From SXTU01 sp964496695 (lineage in GTDB: Bacteria; Verrucomicrobiota; Verrucomicrobiia; Limisphaerales; SXTU01), in NCBI GenBank assembly GCA_964496695.1, contig CAZCBE010000015.1, positions 16,152 through 80,151 of the forward strand: 64,000 nt of DNA, written 5' to 3'. Under the pieces are notes generated by a model. The model made no database searches. It was not told the origin of the DNA and saw only the letters and a list, made by a program, of their open reading frames with translations. Positions 1 to 7,521 of this stretch are shown here, in pieces (position 1 is the stretch's first letter; each line of letters starts with the position of its first letter). Made by a program: the position numbers and the translations under genes.

Positions 1-1
1 C

Positions 2-310
2 CGCCCGGTCTCCACCGTGCCGCTTCAGGCGCTCTTCTGGATGAACAGCGACTTCATCCGCGACAACGCCCGTTCTTTGGCTGGGCGTGTCATCGCCGCC
101 AGCAACCAGCCGGAGGACCGTGTCCGCCGCGCGACCCTGCTCACCTACAACCGCCCGCCTTCCGCCGACGAACTCAGCGACTTGACGCGCTACGCGAAGG
201 ACTACGCCAAAAGCATGGGCGAGAAAGACCCGGCCGAGCGGGAACTCCGCATCTGGACCAGCGTGTGCCGCCTGCTGCTCTCGGCGAACGAGTTTGTGTA
301 TCTGGATTGA
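2..310 (+). CDS. DUF1553 (PSD1) protein, C-terminal fragment
   Basis: This is the 3' end of a gene that starts before the window; the frame is open from base 2. The first residues (RPVSTVPLQALFWMNSDFI) match the conserved stretch near the end of DUF1553/PSD1 proteins, where surplus or missing units are handled in large secreted planctomycete/verrucomicrobial cytochrome proteins. The ending, with LLLSANEFVYLD, is the usual DUF1553 terminus. A DUF1501 gene follows 560 bases downstream, the standard partner, and the same pair recurs at 37284-41581. Biochemical role is not established for the family; a secreted or periplasmic function in polysaccharide use is usually inferred. The start is outside the window. 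Confidence 0.9.
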   Translation, partial: RPVSTVPLQALFWMNSDFIRDNARSLAGRVIAASNQPEDRVRRATLLTYNRPPSADELSDLTRYAKDYAKSMGEKDPAERELRIWTSVCRLLLSANEFVYLD

Positions 311-869
311 ACGCCATGTGCGCCAAATTCCCAACGAGAGGGTTCCGCCAGAACGGCACCATGCTGTTGCTATCAGCCACGGCCACGGCTCCGATTGCTC
401 CTCTCATTAGCACCCGGCTTCAGCCGGGTGTCAGCGCACGAGCAACCCAGGAAACCGTTTCAACGGTTTCCGCCCGACACGATTGCGTGCTCCCTGCGCT
501 CGCCAGTTCGATTCGCCCCGTCAGGGGCGACACAACAGTAGCCGTGGGTGAAGTGAGCATCGCGAACGTAACCCACGGTTGCGTCCTGAAAAATGTCGGC
601 AACCGCGTAGCGGTTGAACCCGGCCTCGCTCGGATGAAATCGTTCAACCGCTACGCGGTTGCGGTTCATGGGGCTGGGGTCCGTGGGTTGCACTCGCTGC
701 GCTCGTTCCACCCACGGCTATTGATGTTTGGCTCCTACGGAGCCGCTCGCTTGGCCGGCCAACATACATTCGCCGCCCGCTCCGCGCCTTGGTGCCGGCG
801 GCTTGCAGCCGCCGTCCACGATGCCACTTACGCCAGAACGGCCATCGCAAGCGCTAGCCTCCCGCACCC
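311..869. repeat. Gene-free stretch packed with palindromic repeats
   Basis: The gap between the DUF1553 end and the DUF1501 gene has no convincing gene. It holds at least four dyads: CACCCGGCTTCAGCCGGGTG at 411-430; a 22-base dyad built on GGAAACCGTT/AACGGTTTCC at 450-471; a perfect 21-base inverted pair at 599-619 and 642-662 (GCAACCGCGTAGCGG... arms); and CCGTGGGT/ACCCACGG dyads around 541-578 and 679-719. The first two dyads are the left half of the complete element at 6393-6539. Long open frames across this stretch follow from the GC-rich palindromes and are not treated as genes. Confidence 0.8.
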
Positions 870-2243
870 ATGACCTCCCCTGCCCTCTCCCGCCGCTCCT
901 GGCTCAGTCGCTCCGCGATGGCCACCGGTGCCTGCGCCGGCTTCGGCCTCGCCGAGCGGCTCTTCCCGCTCTTCGCCGCGCCGGACCCGGAGCCGCATCC
1001 GCTCGCGCCCCGTGCCCCGCACTTCGCGCCCCGCGCCAAGCGCGTCATCATGTTCTTCCTCACCGGCGGCATGTCCCACATGGACTCGTTCGACCCCAAG
1101 CCGGAACTGATCAAACGCCACGGTGAGAAGTTCGGCCGCGGCGCGCTCACCGCCTCCCCGTGGGCGCACGCACCGCGCGGCAAGAGCGGCATCGTGACCA
1201 CGGACTTGTTTCCGCATATCAACGGCGTGGTGGATGATCTCTGCGTCATCCGCTCGATGAAGGGCGACCAGAACGACCATTTCGAGGCCACGCTGCACAT
1301 GCACACCGGCTCACAAGGCTCCGCGCTGCCGGGCATCGGCGCGTGGATCAGCTACGGCCTCGGCACGGAGAATCCGAACCTTCCGTCGCACGTCGTCTTC
1401 TGCAAGGACAAGCCCTACGCCGGCTCGCAGGTGTGGGACAGCAACTTCCTCCCCGCTTACCACCAGGGCGTGTGCATCACGCCGGGCAACGACCCCATCC
1501 CGCACCTCAAGCCGCACGCGGACAACCCGCGCGCCTTGCAGGACAAGGAACTCGCCATGCTCCAGCGCCTCAACGAGCGCCACCGCGTCGCGCGTCCGCT
1601 CGATGGCGAACTGGCCGCGCGCATGCTGAGCTTCCGCACCGCCGCGAGCCTGGAAACCATCGCGCCTGACCTGCTTGACCTGCGCAGGGAGCCGGACTTC
1701 ATCCTGAAGCAATACGGCATCGAGCGCGGCGACAACAAGAGCTTCGCCTGGCAGACGCTCGTCGCCCGGCGCATGGCCGAGAGCGGCGTGCGGTTCATTG
1801 AACTGATTGACACCGGGGCCAGCGGCAACTGGGATGCGCATGGCAACATCAAGAGCCATGCCGGCCTCGCGAAGAAGATTGACCAACCCGTCGCCGCGCT
1901 GATCCGCGACCTCAAGGACCGTGGGATGCTGGAGGACACGCTGGTGATGTTCACCACGGAGTTCGGCCGCTCGCCTGATGGCACGAACGGCGGGCGCAAC
2001 CACCACTGCCGCGCGTTCACCTGCTGGCTCGCCGGCGGCGGCGTGAAGGCCGGCGTCACCTACGGCGCAAGCGATGACATCGGCCAGACCGTGGCGGACA
2101 AGCCGGTGCATGTGCATGACTTCCACGCGACGATTCTCCACCTCCTCGGCCTCGACCACGAGCGCCTCACCTTCCACCACACCGGCCGCGACTTCCGTCT
2201 GACCGACGTGTTCGGCAACGTGGTGCGGGATGTGATGGTGTGA
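870..2243 (+). CDS. DUF1501 family secreted protein
   Basis: A 457-residue DUF1501 protein (alkaline-phosphatase/sulfatase-like fold). The N-terminus carries a twin-arginine-like signal (SRRSWLSRSAMATGACAGFG), so export by the Tat route is likely. Family landmarks seen: KRVIMFFLTGGMSHMDSFDPKP near residue 55, a DNHFEATLHMHTGS-like segment near 130, TEFGRSPDGTNGGRNHH near 365, and the terminal block HDFHATILHLLGLDHERLTF...GRDFRLTDVFG. DUF1501 genes in this phylum are almost always paired with a DUF1553 gene, as here. Substrate and reaction are unknown. No Shine-Dalgarno is seen before the ATG at 870; the Tat motif directly after it supports that start. Confidence 0.93.
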   Translation: MTSPALSRRSWLSRSAMATGACAGFGLAERLFPLFAAPDPEPHPLAPRAPHFAPRAKRVIMFFLTGGMSHMDSFDPKPELIKRHGEKFGRGALTASPWAHAPRGKSGIVTTDLFPHINGVVDDLCVIRSMKGDQNDHFEATLHMHTGSQGSALPGIGAWISYGLGTENPNLPSHVVFCKDKPYAGSQVWDSNFLPAYHQGVCITPGNDPIPHLKPHADNPRALQDKELAMLQRLNERHRVARPLDGELAARMLSFRTAASLETIAPDLLDLRREPDFILKQYGIERGDNKSFAWQTLVARRMAESGVRFIELIDTGASGNWDAHGNIKSHAGLAKKIDQPVAALIRDLKDRGMLEDTLVMFTTEFGRSPDGTNGGRNHHCRAFTCWLAGGGVKAGVTYGASDDIGQTVADKPVHVHDFHATILHLLGLDHERLTFHHTGRDFRLTDVFGNVVRDVMV

Positions 2244-2567
2244 CGTAGCGCAGCCCTCCGGCCGGCCGTATCGCCAGCGTCCTCGCTGGCCAGCGCGTTC
2301 GCGACCCTGACGCGTCTCGTCCGTCAAACGGGCCCGCGGGACGCGGGCGCTACGTAGCGCCGGCCTCCGGCCGGCCGTGCCGCAAGCGTCCTCGCTTGCC
2401 CGGCGGGCGGAGACCAAAGAGCAGTGCGCGGATGCCCCGCTGCTGGGGTCCTGGAGAAGTTTTCCTTGGCTTGGACTGGAGGGGCGGCGAGAATTCGCCC
2501 GTGAATTCCACCAAAAACCTGCCGGGATCGCGCCGCCGCGCGGCGGGCAGCCGTCGGTGACCGCCTC
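2244..2567. repeat. Intergenic GC palindromes; 75-base dispersed repeat copy
   Basis: The gap holds short GGCCGG/CCGGCC dyads and, at 2331-2405, a 75-base element (GGCCCGCGGGACGCGGGCGC... to ...GCTTGCCCGGCG) that recurs at 56822-56896 with a single base difference. A related shorter version lies at 44540-44600. A tiny frame at 2501-2560 (GTG start, 19 residues) is described separately. No other gene is seen. Confidence 0.75.
2501..2560 (+). other. Possible 19-residue peptide ORF before DUF692 gene
   Basis: A GTG-started frame encodes MNSTKNLPGSRRRAAGSRR and stops 7 bases before the DUF692 start. It is noted only because DUF692/MNIO enzymes act on small ribosomal peptides and no normal precursor gene is visible nearby. 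It has no cysteines or other residues typical of known MNIO substrates, and a GGAGG lies rather far upstream (about 18 bases). It may be chance. Confidence 0.15.
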
Positions 2568-3428
2568 GTGGGACGCAAAACTGAAATCACCAACCTGCTC
2601 GCGAACCTGCCGCGTCTGGGCGCCGGGTTGAGCTACCGCCGCCCGTTCCGGCGCGAACTGCTGCAGCGGCAGTCGGACGTGGACTTCATCGAGGTTCTCG
2701 GTGATTTCTATGTGGACGCCCCGCCGGAGAAGCTCGACGAACTGGCGCTGCTGGCCGAGCACTTCACCGTGGTTCCGCACTTCACGAATCTCTCGCTGGG
2801 CAGCGCCGAGGGCCTGGACCAGGCCTACTTGGAGAAGATCTGCCAGCTCATCAAGCGGCTGACCCCGCCATGGTGGAGCGAACACATCGCCTTCACGCGC
2901 GCCGGCGGCATCAACCTGGGGCACCCCGCGCCGCTGCCCTTCACCAAGGAGGCCGTGGAGGTGATGACCAAGAACATCATCACCGCGCGGCGCGCCATCG
3001 CCACTCCGCTGATCTTGGAGAATGTCTGTTCGCCGCTGGTCTGGCCCGGTTCGGAAATGACCGAGCCCGCGTTCATCACCGAGGTGCTGTTCAACAGCGG
3101 CTGCGGCCTGCTGCTGGACGTGACCAACATCCACGCCAACGCCGTCAATCTCGGCGGCGATCCGGCCGCCTTCATTGAGAAGCTGCCGCTTGAGCGGGTC
3201 GTGCAGGTGCATTTCTCCGGCTCGCATGAATCGAAGGGCCGGCTCGTGGACAGCCGCACCCAGCCCGTGCCCGAGAGCGTCTGGAAGCTGCTGGACCTGG
3301 CGGTCGCGCGTGCCCCCGTGCGCGCCCTGTGTCTGGAGCGAGACGACAACCTGCCCCCGCTGCCGGAAATGCTCTGGGAGGTCGAACGCGCCCGCGCCAT
3401 CGGCAGGCAACACCGGCGATGGAACTAG
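2568..3428 (+). CDS. DUF692 family MNIO-type oxidative enzyme (BufB-like)
   Basis: A 286-residue DUF692 protein. Known members form a TIM barrel with two or three iron ions and modify cysteines or other residues of ribosomal peptides. Landmarks seen: the N-terminal LPRLGAGLSYRRPF, WWSEHIAF near residue 100, PLILENVCSPL near 147, LLLDVTNIHANAVN near 183, VVQVHFSGSHES with LVDSRTQPVPESVW near 211-235, and CLERDDNLPPLPEMLWEVERAR at the end; these hold the expected His/Asp/Glu ligands. The frame is closed by a stop at 2502, and GTG at 2568 is the best start. It overlaps the next gene by 10 bases, so the two are probably co-translated. No DUF2282 (BufA) precursor is seen. Confidence 0.85.
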   Translation: MGRKTEITNLLANLPRLGAGLSYRRPFRRELLQRQSDVDFIEVLGDFYVDAPPEKLDELALLAEHFTVVPHFTNLSLGSAEGLDQAYLEKICQLIKRLTPPWWSEHIAFTRAGGINLGHPAPLPFTKEAVEVMTKNIITARRAIATPLILENVCSPLVWPGSEMTEPAFITEVLFNSGCGLLLDVTNIHANAVNLGGDPAAFIEKLPLERVVQVHFSGSHESKGRLVDSRTQPVPESVWKLLDLAVARAPVRALCLERDDNLPPLPEMLWEVERARAIGRQHRRWN

Positions 3429-3997
3429 CCCTCCAGCAAAAACTGGTCGCCCGGCTCGCGACGGACCGCGAGTTCCGCGAGCGCTTCTTCGCGGACCCGG
3501 CGCGCGTGGCCGCCAACGAAGGACTGACGGTTGCAGCCGAGGGGCTGGCCCAGATTCACCAGGAACAGTTGCGTCAGTTCGCCCGGCTCCTGCGCACCCG
3601 CCGGCTGGCCCAGGTGGGCCTGCGCCTGCCCCTGACCCGCAAGGCGCTCGGCCTGCGCTTCGCCGACCATTTCCGCAACTACGCGGTCAGCCTGCAGCCG
3701 CCCGGGCAGCGGCCCACCGAAGATGCCATCGCCTTTGCGGAGTTTCTGGAAGGTCCCGCCGCCGAGCAGAGCCTTGAACCCGCCTGGGCCATTTCGCTGG
3801 CCCGCTACGAGGCCGCGAAGATCGCGGCGGAGTGGCACGGCCGCCGGCTGATCATCCGCTGCCTGCCCCATGGGGTGCGTCAGCTCGCAGCCCACCTGGC
3901 CTTGGGCGAGGTTCCCCCCGGAACCTACAAGCGCCTCACGCCGGTGATCTGGTGGCGCGCCTCCGCCGCCAGCCGCTTGAAGCACTGGCTGGGTTGA
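3419..3997 (+). CDS. Partner protein of DUF692 enzyme (BufC/DUF2063-like position)
   Basis: A 192-residue protein starting with ATG at 3419 inside the end of the DUF692 gene (10-base overlap). The first 35 residues (LVARLATDREFRERFFADPARVAANEGL) resemble the short helical leader or carrier-like region found in many peptide-modification partner proteins. The remainder is arginine- and alanine-rich, with FADHFRNYAVS and the ending TPVIWWRASAASRLKHW. In bufferin-type clusters the gene after DUF692 encodes the recognition partner BufC, and position and overlap fit that role, but the sequence match is by position and general character rather than clear motifs. Other readings: a DUF692-associated hypothetical with an unrelated role. 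Confidence 0.6.
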   Translation: MELALQQKLVARLATDREFRERFFADPARVAANEGLTVAAEGLAQIHQEQLRQFARLLRTRRLAQVGLRLPLTRKALGLRFADHFRNYAVSLQPPGQRPTEDAIAFAEFLEGPAAEQSLEPAWAISLARYEAAKIAAEWHGRRLIIRCLPHGVRQLAAHLALGEVPPGTYKRLTPVIWWRASAASRLKHWLG

Positions 3998-4095
3998 GCC
4001 GGCGCAATACCCGGCGCGCTCCGGCCAATTCCCGTGTAGCGTGTGACCCGGCCTGGACTGACTGTCCTTTGGCAGCAGCAACTCAATCCACGCTT

Positions 4096-4638
4096 ATGAA
4101 AACGAAAGCCAAATCCCCCCGCTCCTCCGCCAAACCCGCCCCGGACAACCGCGCCGCCCCGGTGATTGACCTCGTGCCGTCCGTCCTCCGGCTGAAGAAA
4201 ATTCTCGTGCCGTTGGATTTCTCGGACTTCGCCACCAAGGCCCTCCGTTACGCCGTTCGTTTCGCCGAGCAGTTCGGCGCGACGCTGGTGCTGGTCCATG
4301 TGGTCGAGCCGGTCCACTACCCGGAAAGCATCATCATCCCGCCGGCCATGGAGGAGACCAACCGCAAGCGGCTCAGGCTGGCGCGCGCCACCTTGGCCGA
4401 GTTTGTCAAACAACAGGTGTCGGCCGGCATCGCCATCGAGGCCGTGACCCGGCTCGGCCAGCCGTTTGCAGAGATCACGGCGGCGGCGAAGGACTTTGAT
4501 GCCGACCTGATCGTCATCGCCACCCACGGCCACACCGGCTTGAAGCACCTCCTCCTCGGGAGCGTGGCCGAGCGCGTGGTGCGCCTGGCCCCCTGCCCCG
4601 TGCTGACGGTCCGCGCCAACGAACACGAGTTTGTGTGA
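4096..4638 (+). CDS. Universal stress protein (UspA family)
   Basis: A 180-residue single-domain Usp. The open frame extends upstream, but the ATG at 4096 gives a short basic tail (KTKAKSPRSSAKPA) before the domain core KILVPLDFSDFATKALRYAV at about residue 35. The C-terminal ATP-binding signature G-2X-G-9X-G(S) is present (THGHTGLKHLLLGSVAERVV), followed by CPVLTVR. ATP-binding Usp proteins act in the cytoplasm in stress survival. It stands alone, convergent with phoU, with a palindrome at 4673-4742 between them. Confidence 0.9.
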   Translation: MKTKAKSPRSSAKPAPDNRAAPVIDLVPSVLRLKKILVPLDFSDFATKALRYAVRFAEQFGATLVLVHVVEPVHYPESIIIPPAMEETNRKRLRLARATLAEFVKQQVSAGIAIEAVTRLGQPFAEITAAAKDFDADLIVIATHGHTGLKHLLLGSVAERVVRLAPCPVLTVRANEHEFV

Positions 4639-4672
4639 GCCGAAGCGGGGCGTGCGCTGAAGAACCGCCACG

Positions 4673-4742
4673 GCAGGAGACGAGGTGAGGCGTCTCTGAT
4701 GGTCTGCCTGAAACCAATGAGACTCCTCACGTCGTCTCCTGC
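4673..4742. terminator. Palindrome between convergent usp and phoU
   Basis: Arms GCAGGAGACGAGGTGAGG (4673-4690) and CCTCACGTCGTCTCCTGC (4725-4742) pair with one mismatch across a 34-base loop. It lies between two convergent genes and could end transcription from both sides, but no T-run follows on either strand. A related GGAGACT...CTCGTCTCC motif occurs near 37008-37028, so it is probably also a dispersed repeat. Confidence 0.45.
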
Positions 4743-4750
4743 GAAGGGGG

Positions 4751-5413
4751 CTACGCCTTCGGGTCCTTGCCCGTGTGGCGGATGTCGCGGCCCTCGTAGA
4801 GATAGACCACTTCCTCGGCGATGTTCGTCGCGTGGTCGGCGATGCGCTCGAGGCGCTTGGAAATCTGCATCAGATGCAGGCAGCGGGTGATGGTGGTGGG
4901 GCTTTCCAGCATGAAGGTCACCAGTTCCCGCTGAAGCTGCTTGTGGAGTGCGTCCACATCCTTGTCCCGGGGCAGCACGGCTCGGGCGCGCGCCGTGTCC
5001 CGGCTCACAAAGGCTTCCAAGGCATCGTTCAGCATCTCCAAGGCCATCGTCGCCATGCGTGGGATGTCCACGTAGGGCTTGAGCTGCGGCTCCTTGTTCA
5101 GGTCCACGGCGCGCCGGGCGATAGTGGTGGCCTCGTCGCCCACGCGTTCAAGGTCGTGGGTGATTTTCATGGCCACGGTGATCATCCGCAGGTCGCTGGC
5201 GATGGGGCCGCGAGAGAGGAGCACGATGGCCAGCTCGTCCAGCTCGATCTCGAGTGCGTCGAGCTGATCGTCCGCCTGCTCGACCTGGCGGGCGAGGTCG
5301 TCATTGCGCTCGACGAGCGCCTTGACCGAGTTCTGCACCGAGCCAGCGGCGAGGCTCGACATGGTGAGCAGCTTGTCCTTGAGGGCGGCGAATTCTTGGT
5401 CGTGGGGGAGCAT
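4751..5413 (-). CDS. phoU: Phosphate-transport regulator PhoU
   Basis: A 220-residue PhoU with two three-helix repeats. The metal-binding E/DxxxD-type motifs are visible: HDLERVGDEATTIA around residue 87 and KRLERIADHATNIAEEVVYL around residue 188. PhoU links the Pst transporter to the PhoR kinase and suppresses Pho signalling when phosphate is plentiful. It is the last gene of the minus-strand pst block, about 98 bases after pstB. That gap holds a GTGATTAGTAATTAGTG-type inverted repeat (5432-5497). Length and motifs are typical. Confidence 0.96.
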   Translation of the reverse strand: MLPHDQEFAALKDKLLTMSSLAAGSVQNSVKALVERNDDLARQVEQADDQLDALEIELDELAIVLLSRGPIASDLRMITVAMKITHDLERVGDEATTIARRAVDLNKEPQLKPYVDIPRMATMALEMLNDALEAFVSRDTARARAVLPRDKDVDALHKQLQRELVTFMLESPTTITRCLHLMQISKRLERIADHATNIAEEVVYLYEGRDIRHTGKDPKA

Positions 5414-5431
5414 GGGGAGGGAGAGTGGTTA

Positions 5432-5497
5432 GTGATTAGTAATTAGTGAAAATGGCGTGAGCATGGCGAATCGGACTAAGCACTAATTGCTAATCAC
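5432..5497. repeat. TTAGTGATTAG-type palindrome between pstB and phoU
   Basis: Arms GTGATTAGTAATTAGTG (5432-5448) and CACTAATTGCTAATCAC (5481-5497) pair with one mismatch. Its AT content is much higher than that of the flanking genes, which marks it as an inserted repeat rather than a native spacer. Confidence 0.7.
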
Positions 5498-5511
5498 TTT
5501 CTTCATTTGGT

Positions 5512-6327
5512 TCAGCCGAAGCGGCCAGTCACATAATCCTCCGTCTGCTTCTTCGACGGATTGGTGAAGATTTTCGCGGTGCTGTCGAACTCGATCAGCT
5601 CGCCGAGGTAGTAGAAAGCCGTGTAGTCGGAGATGCGCGCGGCCTGCTGCATGTTGTGCGTGACGATGACGATGGTGAAGTCCTTCTTCAATTCGAGAAT
5701 CAGCTCCTCGATCTTGGCCGTGGCGATCGGGTCCAGCGCGCTGGCCGGCTCGTCCATCAGGAGAATCTCCGGCTTGATGGCGATGGCGCGGGCGATGCAC
5801 AGGCGCTGCTGCTGGCCGCCCGAGAGGCCCAGCGCACTGCTGTTGAGGCGGTCCTTAACCTCGTCCCAGATGGCGGCGCCGCGCAGGCTTTGCTCGACGG
5901 TCGCGTCCAGGTCGGACTTGGCCGTCATGCCGTGCAGTTTGAGGCCGTAGGTGATGTTGTCGTAGATGGACTTGGGAAACGGGTTCGACCGCTGGAAGAC
6001 CATGCCGATGCGCTTGCGCAGCTCGATCACGTCCACGTCCTTGCTGTAGATGTCCTGCCCGCCGATCTTGATCGAGCCGGTGATGCGGACGGAGTCAATC
6101 AAGTCGTTCATCCGGTTGAAGCAGCGGAGGAACGTGGACTTGCCGCAGCCGGACGGCCCGATGAAGGCAGTGACGTGGCGCTCGCCGATGGTCAGCGAGA
6201 TGTTTTTGAGCGCCTGGGACGTGCCATAGTAGAGGTTCACCTGCTCGCTCTCGATGAGCGGCGCACCCGCGCCCGCAGTGGGCTTGTTGGCATTCAGCGT
6301 GACCTGGGAAGGAGAAAAAGCAGCCAT
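5512..6327 (-). CDS. pstB: Phosphate ABC transporter ATP-binding protein PstB
   Basis: A 271-residue ATPase if started at the ATG whose complement ends at 6327 (MAAFSPSQ...); the frame is open 25 codons further upstream, but that part runs toward the repeat at 6393-6539 and is not PstB-like. Walker A GPSGCGKSTFLR, signature LSGGQQQRLCIARA and Walker B EILLMDEPASALDP are intact, with the H-loop in VIVTHNMQQAARISD. The PstB-typical FNRMNDLI and FQRSNPFPKSIYDNI segments are present. It powers high-affinity phosphate import with PstA and PstC. Confidence 0.97.
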   Translation of the reverse strand: MAAFSPSQVTLNANKPTAGAGAPLIESEQVNLYYGTSQALKNISLTIGERHVTAFIGPSGCGKSTFLRCFNRMNDLIDSVRITGSIKIGGQDIYSKDVDVIELRKRIGMVFQRSNPFPKSIYDNITYGLKLHGMTAKSDLDATVEQSLRGAAIWDEVKDRLNSSALGLSGGQQQRLCIARAIAIKPEILLMDEPASALDPIATAKIEELILELKKDFTIVIVTHNMQQAARISDYTAFYYLGELIEFDSTAKIFTNPSKKQTEDYVTGRFG

Positions 6328-6392
6328 GTCAGGTGGGGGAAAGAGGGATCGCACCGCAGAGGCGGGACGGACGCAGAGTGGAGCGGAAATTC

Positions 6393-6539
6393 TCATTGGC
6401 ACCCGGCTTCAGCCGGGTGTCAGGCAGACGAGAAAGCGGAAACCGTTTCAACGGTTTCCGCACGGGCGGCCAAACCGTTGAAACGGTTTGGTGTGCTCTG
6501 CGGCTCGCAACACCCGGCTGAAGCCGGGTGCCAATGAGA
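6393..6539. repeat. Complete 147-bp palindromic element inside the pst operon
   Basis: Perfect 30-base inverted ends lie at 6393-6422 and 6510-6539 (outer part TCTCATTGGCACCCGGCTTC). Inside are two more dyads: GGAAACCGTTTCAACGGTTTCC-type at 6440-6461 and CCAAACCGTTGAAACGGTTTGG-type near 6470-6491. The left half recurs at about 404-471. The element sits between pstA and pstB, so it is transcribed within the operon and would fold into a large hairpin in the mRNA. Confidence 0.9.
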
Positions 6540-6570
6540 GGCCGCGATGGAACTGCCCACGTCATGTTCA

Positions 6571-7521
6571 TCAATGTCCGGCGCGCATCTTCTTGCGCAC
6601 CCGCGCGCGCACGATGACGGCAACCAAGTTCAGGGAGAGCGTGAGCAGCAGGAGCGCCAGCACGGTGGCGAACAGGATGGGCCGTGTCTTCTCAATGTCC
6701 GGCGACTGCGTGCTGAGGATGAAGACGTGATAGCCGAGGTCCATGAACTGGTCGGTGAGCGAGTGCGGCAGGTCCCGCATGTAGTAAGCTGCGCCGGTGA
6801 AGAGAATCGGAGCCACTTCGCCGCCCGCCCGGCCCACTGCCAGAATGCCGCCGGTAAGGATGCCCGGCAGCGCCTCGGGCACAACGATCTTGATGATGGT
6901 TTCCAGCTTGGTCGCACCGAGCGCGAGGCTGGCTTCGCGCAGGCCGGGTGTGATGGCGCGGAGAGATTCTTCCGTGGCCACGATGACCAAAGGCAGGGTC
7001 ATGACCGCCAGCGTCAGGGAGGCCCACAGAATGGCAGGCTTGCCCCAGTGCGGCTCCGTCGCGCCCGTGTCCAGCGCGCCACCCACGAAGCTGATGAAAA
7101 ACCCGAGGCCAAACAGGCCGAAGACAATCGAGGGCACCCCCGCGAGATTGTTGACCGCCCCGCGGATGACGCGTGTGGTGACGGCGGTGGACTGCGCGTA
7201 TTCCGTGAGATAGACCGCCGTGATCACACCGATGGGCACCACGAAGAGCGTCATCACCATCACGCGCAGGGCGGTGCCGATGACCATGGGCAGGATGCCC
7301 GCCTTGTTCACGTCGAACATGTCCTGGTCCGCGCTGCCGGTCAGGAAGCGCCACGAGAACGTGCTCCAGCCATGCCAGGCGATGTTCGCGATGATGATGG
7401 CCAGGATGGCCAGGATGAAGAGCGTCGCCAGCCCGGTGATGCTGGTGAAGGCAAAGGAGGTGAAGTCAAATCCCCGCGAGCGGAAATCGAGCTGGGCGGG
7501 TTTGGGGTTGGCAGTGGTCAT
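6571..7521 (-). CDS. pstA: Phosphate ABC transporter permease PstA
   Basis: A 316-residue inner-membrane permease with six predicted membrane segments. The first is near residues 28-50 (LATLFILAILAIIIANIAW). The cytoplasmic EAA loop that docks PstB is seen as LREASLALGATKLETIIKIVVPEALPGIL near residue 195. The conserved GAVNNLAGVPSIVFGLFGL is near 142. Its start codon overlaps the stop of pstC by 4 bases, so the two are translationally coupled. Confidence 0.96.
   Translation of the reverse strand: MTTANPKPAQLDFRSRGFDFTSFAFTSITGLATLFILAILAIIIANIAWHGWSTFSWRFLTGSADQDMFDVNKAGILPMVIGTALRVMVMTLFVVPIGVITAVYLTEYAQSTAVTTRVIRGAVNNLAGVPSIVFGLFGLGFFISFVGGALDTGATEPHWGKPAILWASLTLAVMTLPLVIVATEESLRAITPGLREASLALGATKLETIIKIVVPEALPGILTGGILAVGRAGGEVAPILFTGAAYYMRDLPHSLTDQFMDLGYHVFILSTQSPDIEKTRPILFATVLALLLLTLSLNLVAVIVRARVRKKMRAGH

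Noticed and set aside
311..869. CRISPR array
   Set aside because: The repeats are palindromic and of different families, with no regular spacing or equal-length spacers.
265..873. Long plus-strand frame across the first gap
   Set aside because: It runs over stacked palindromes, has repeat-like translation (STRLQPGVSARATQETVSTVS) and no family resemblance.
1311..3413. 700-codon minus-strand frame opposite DUF1501 and DUF692 genes
   Set aside because: It is the antisense shadow of two clear genes in GC-rich DNA; translation is rich in Arg/His/Gln without motifs.
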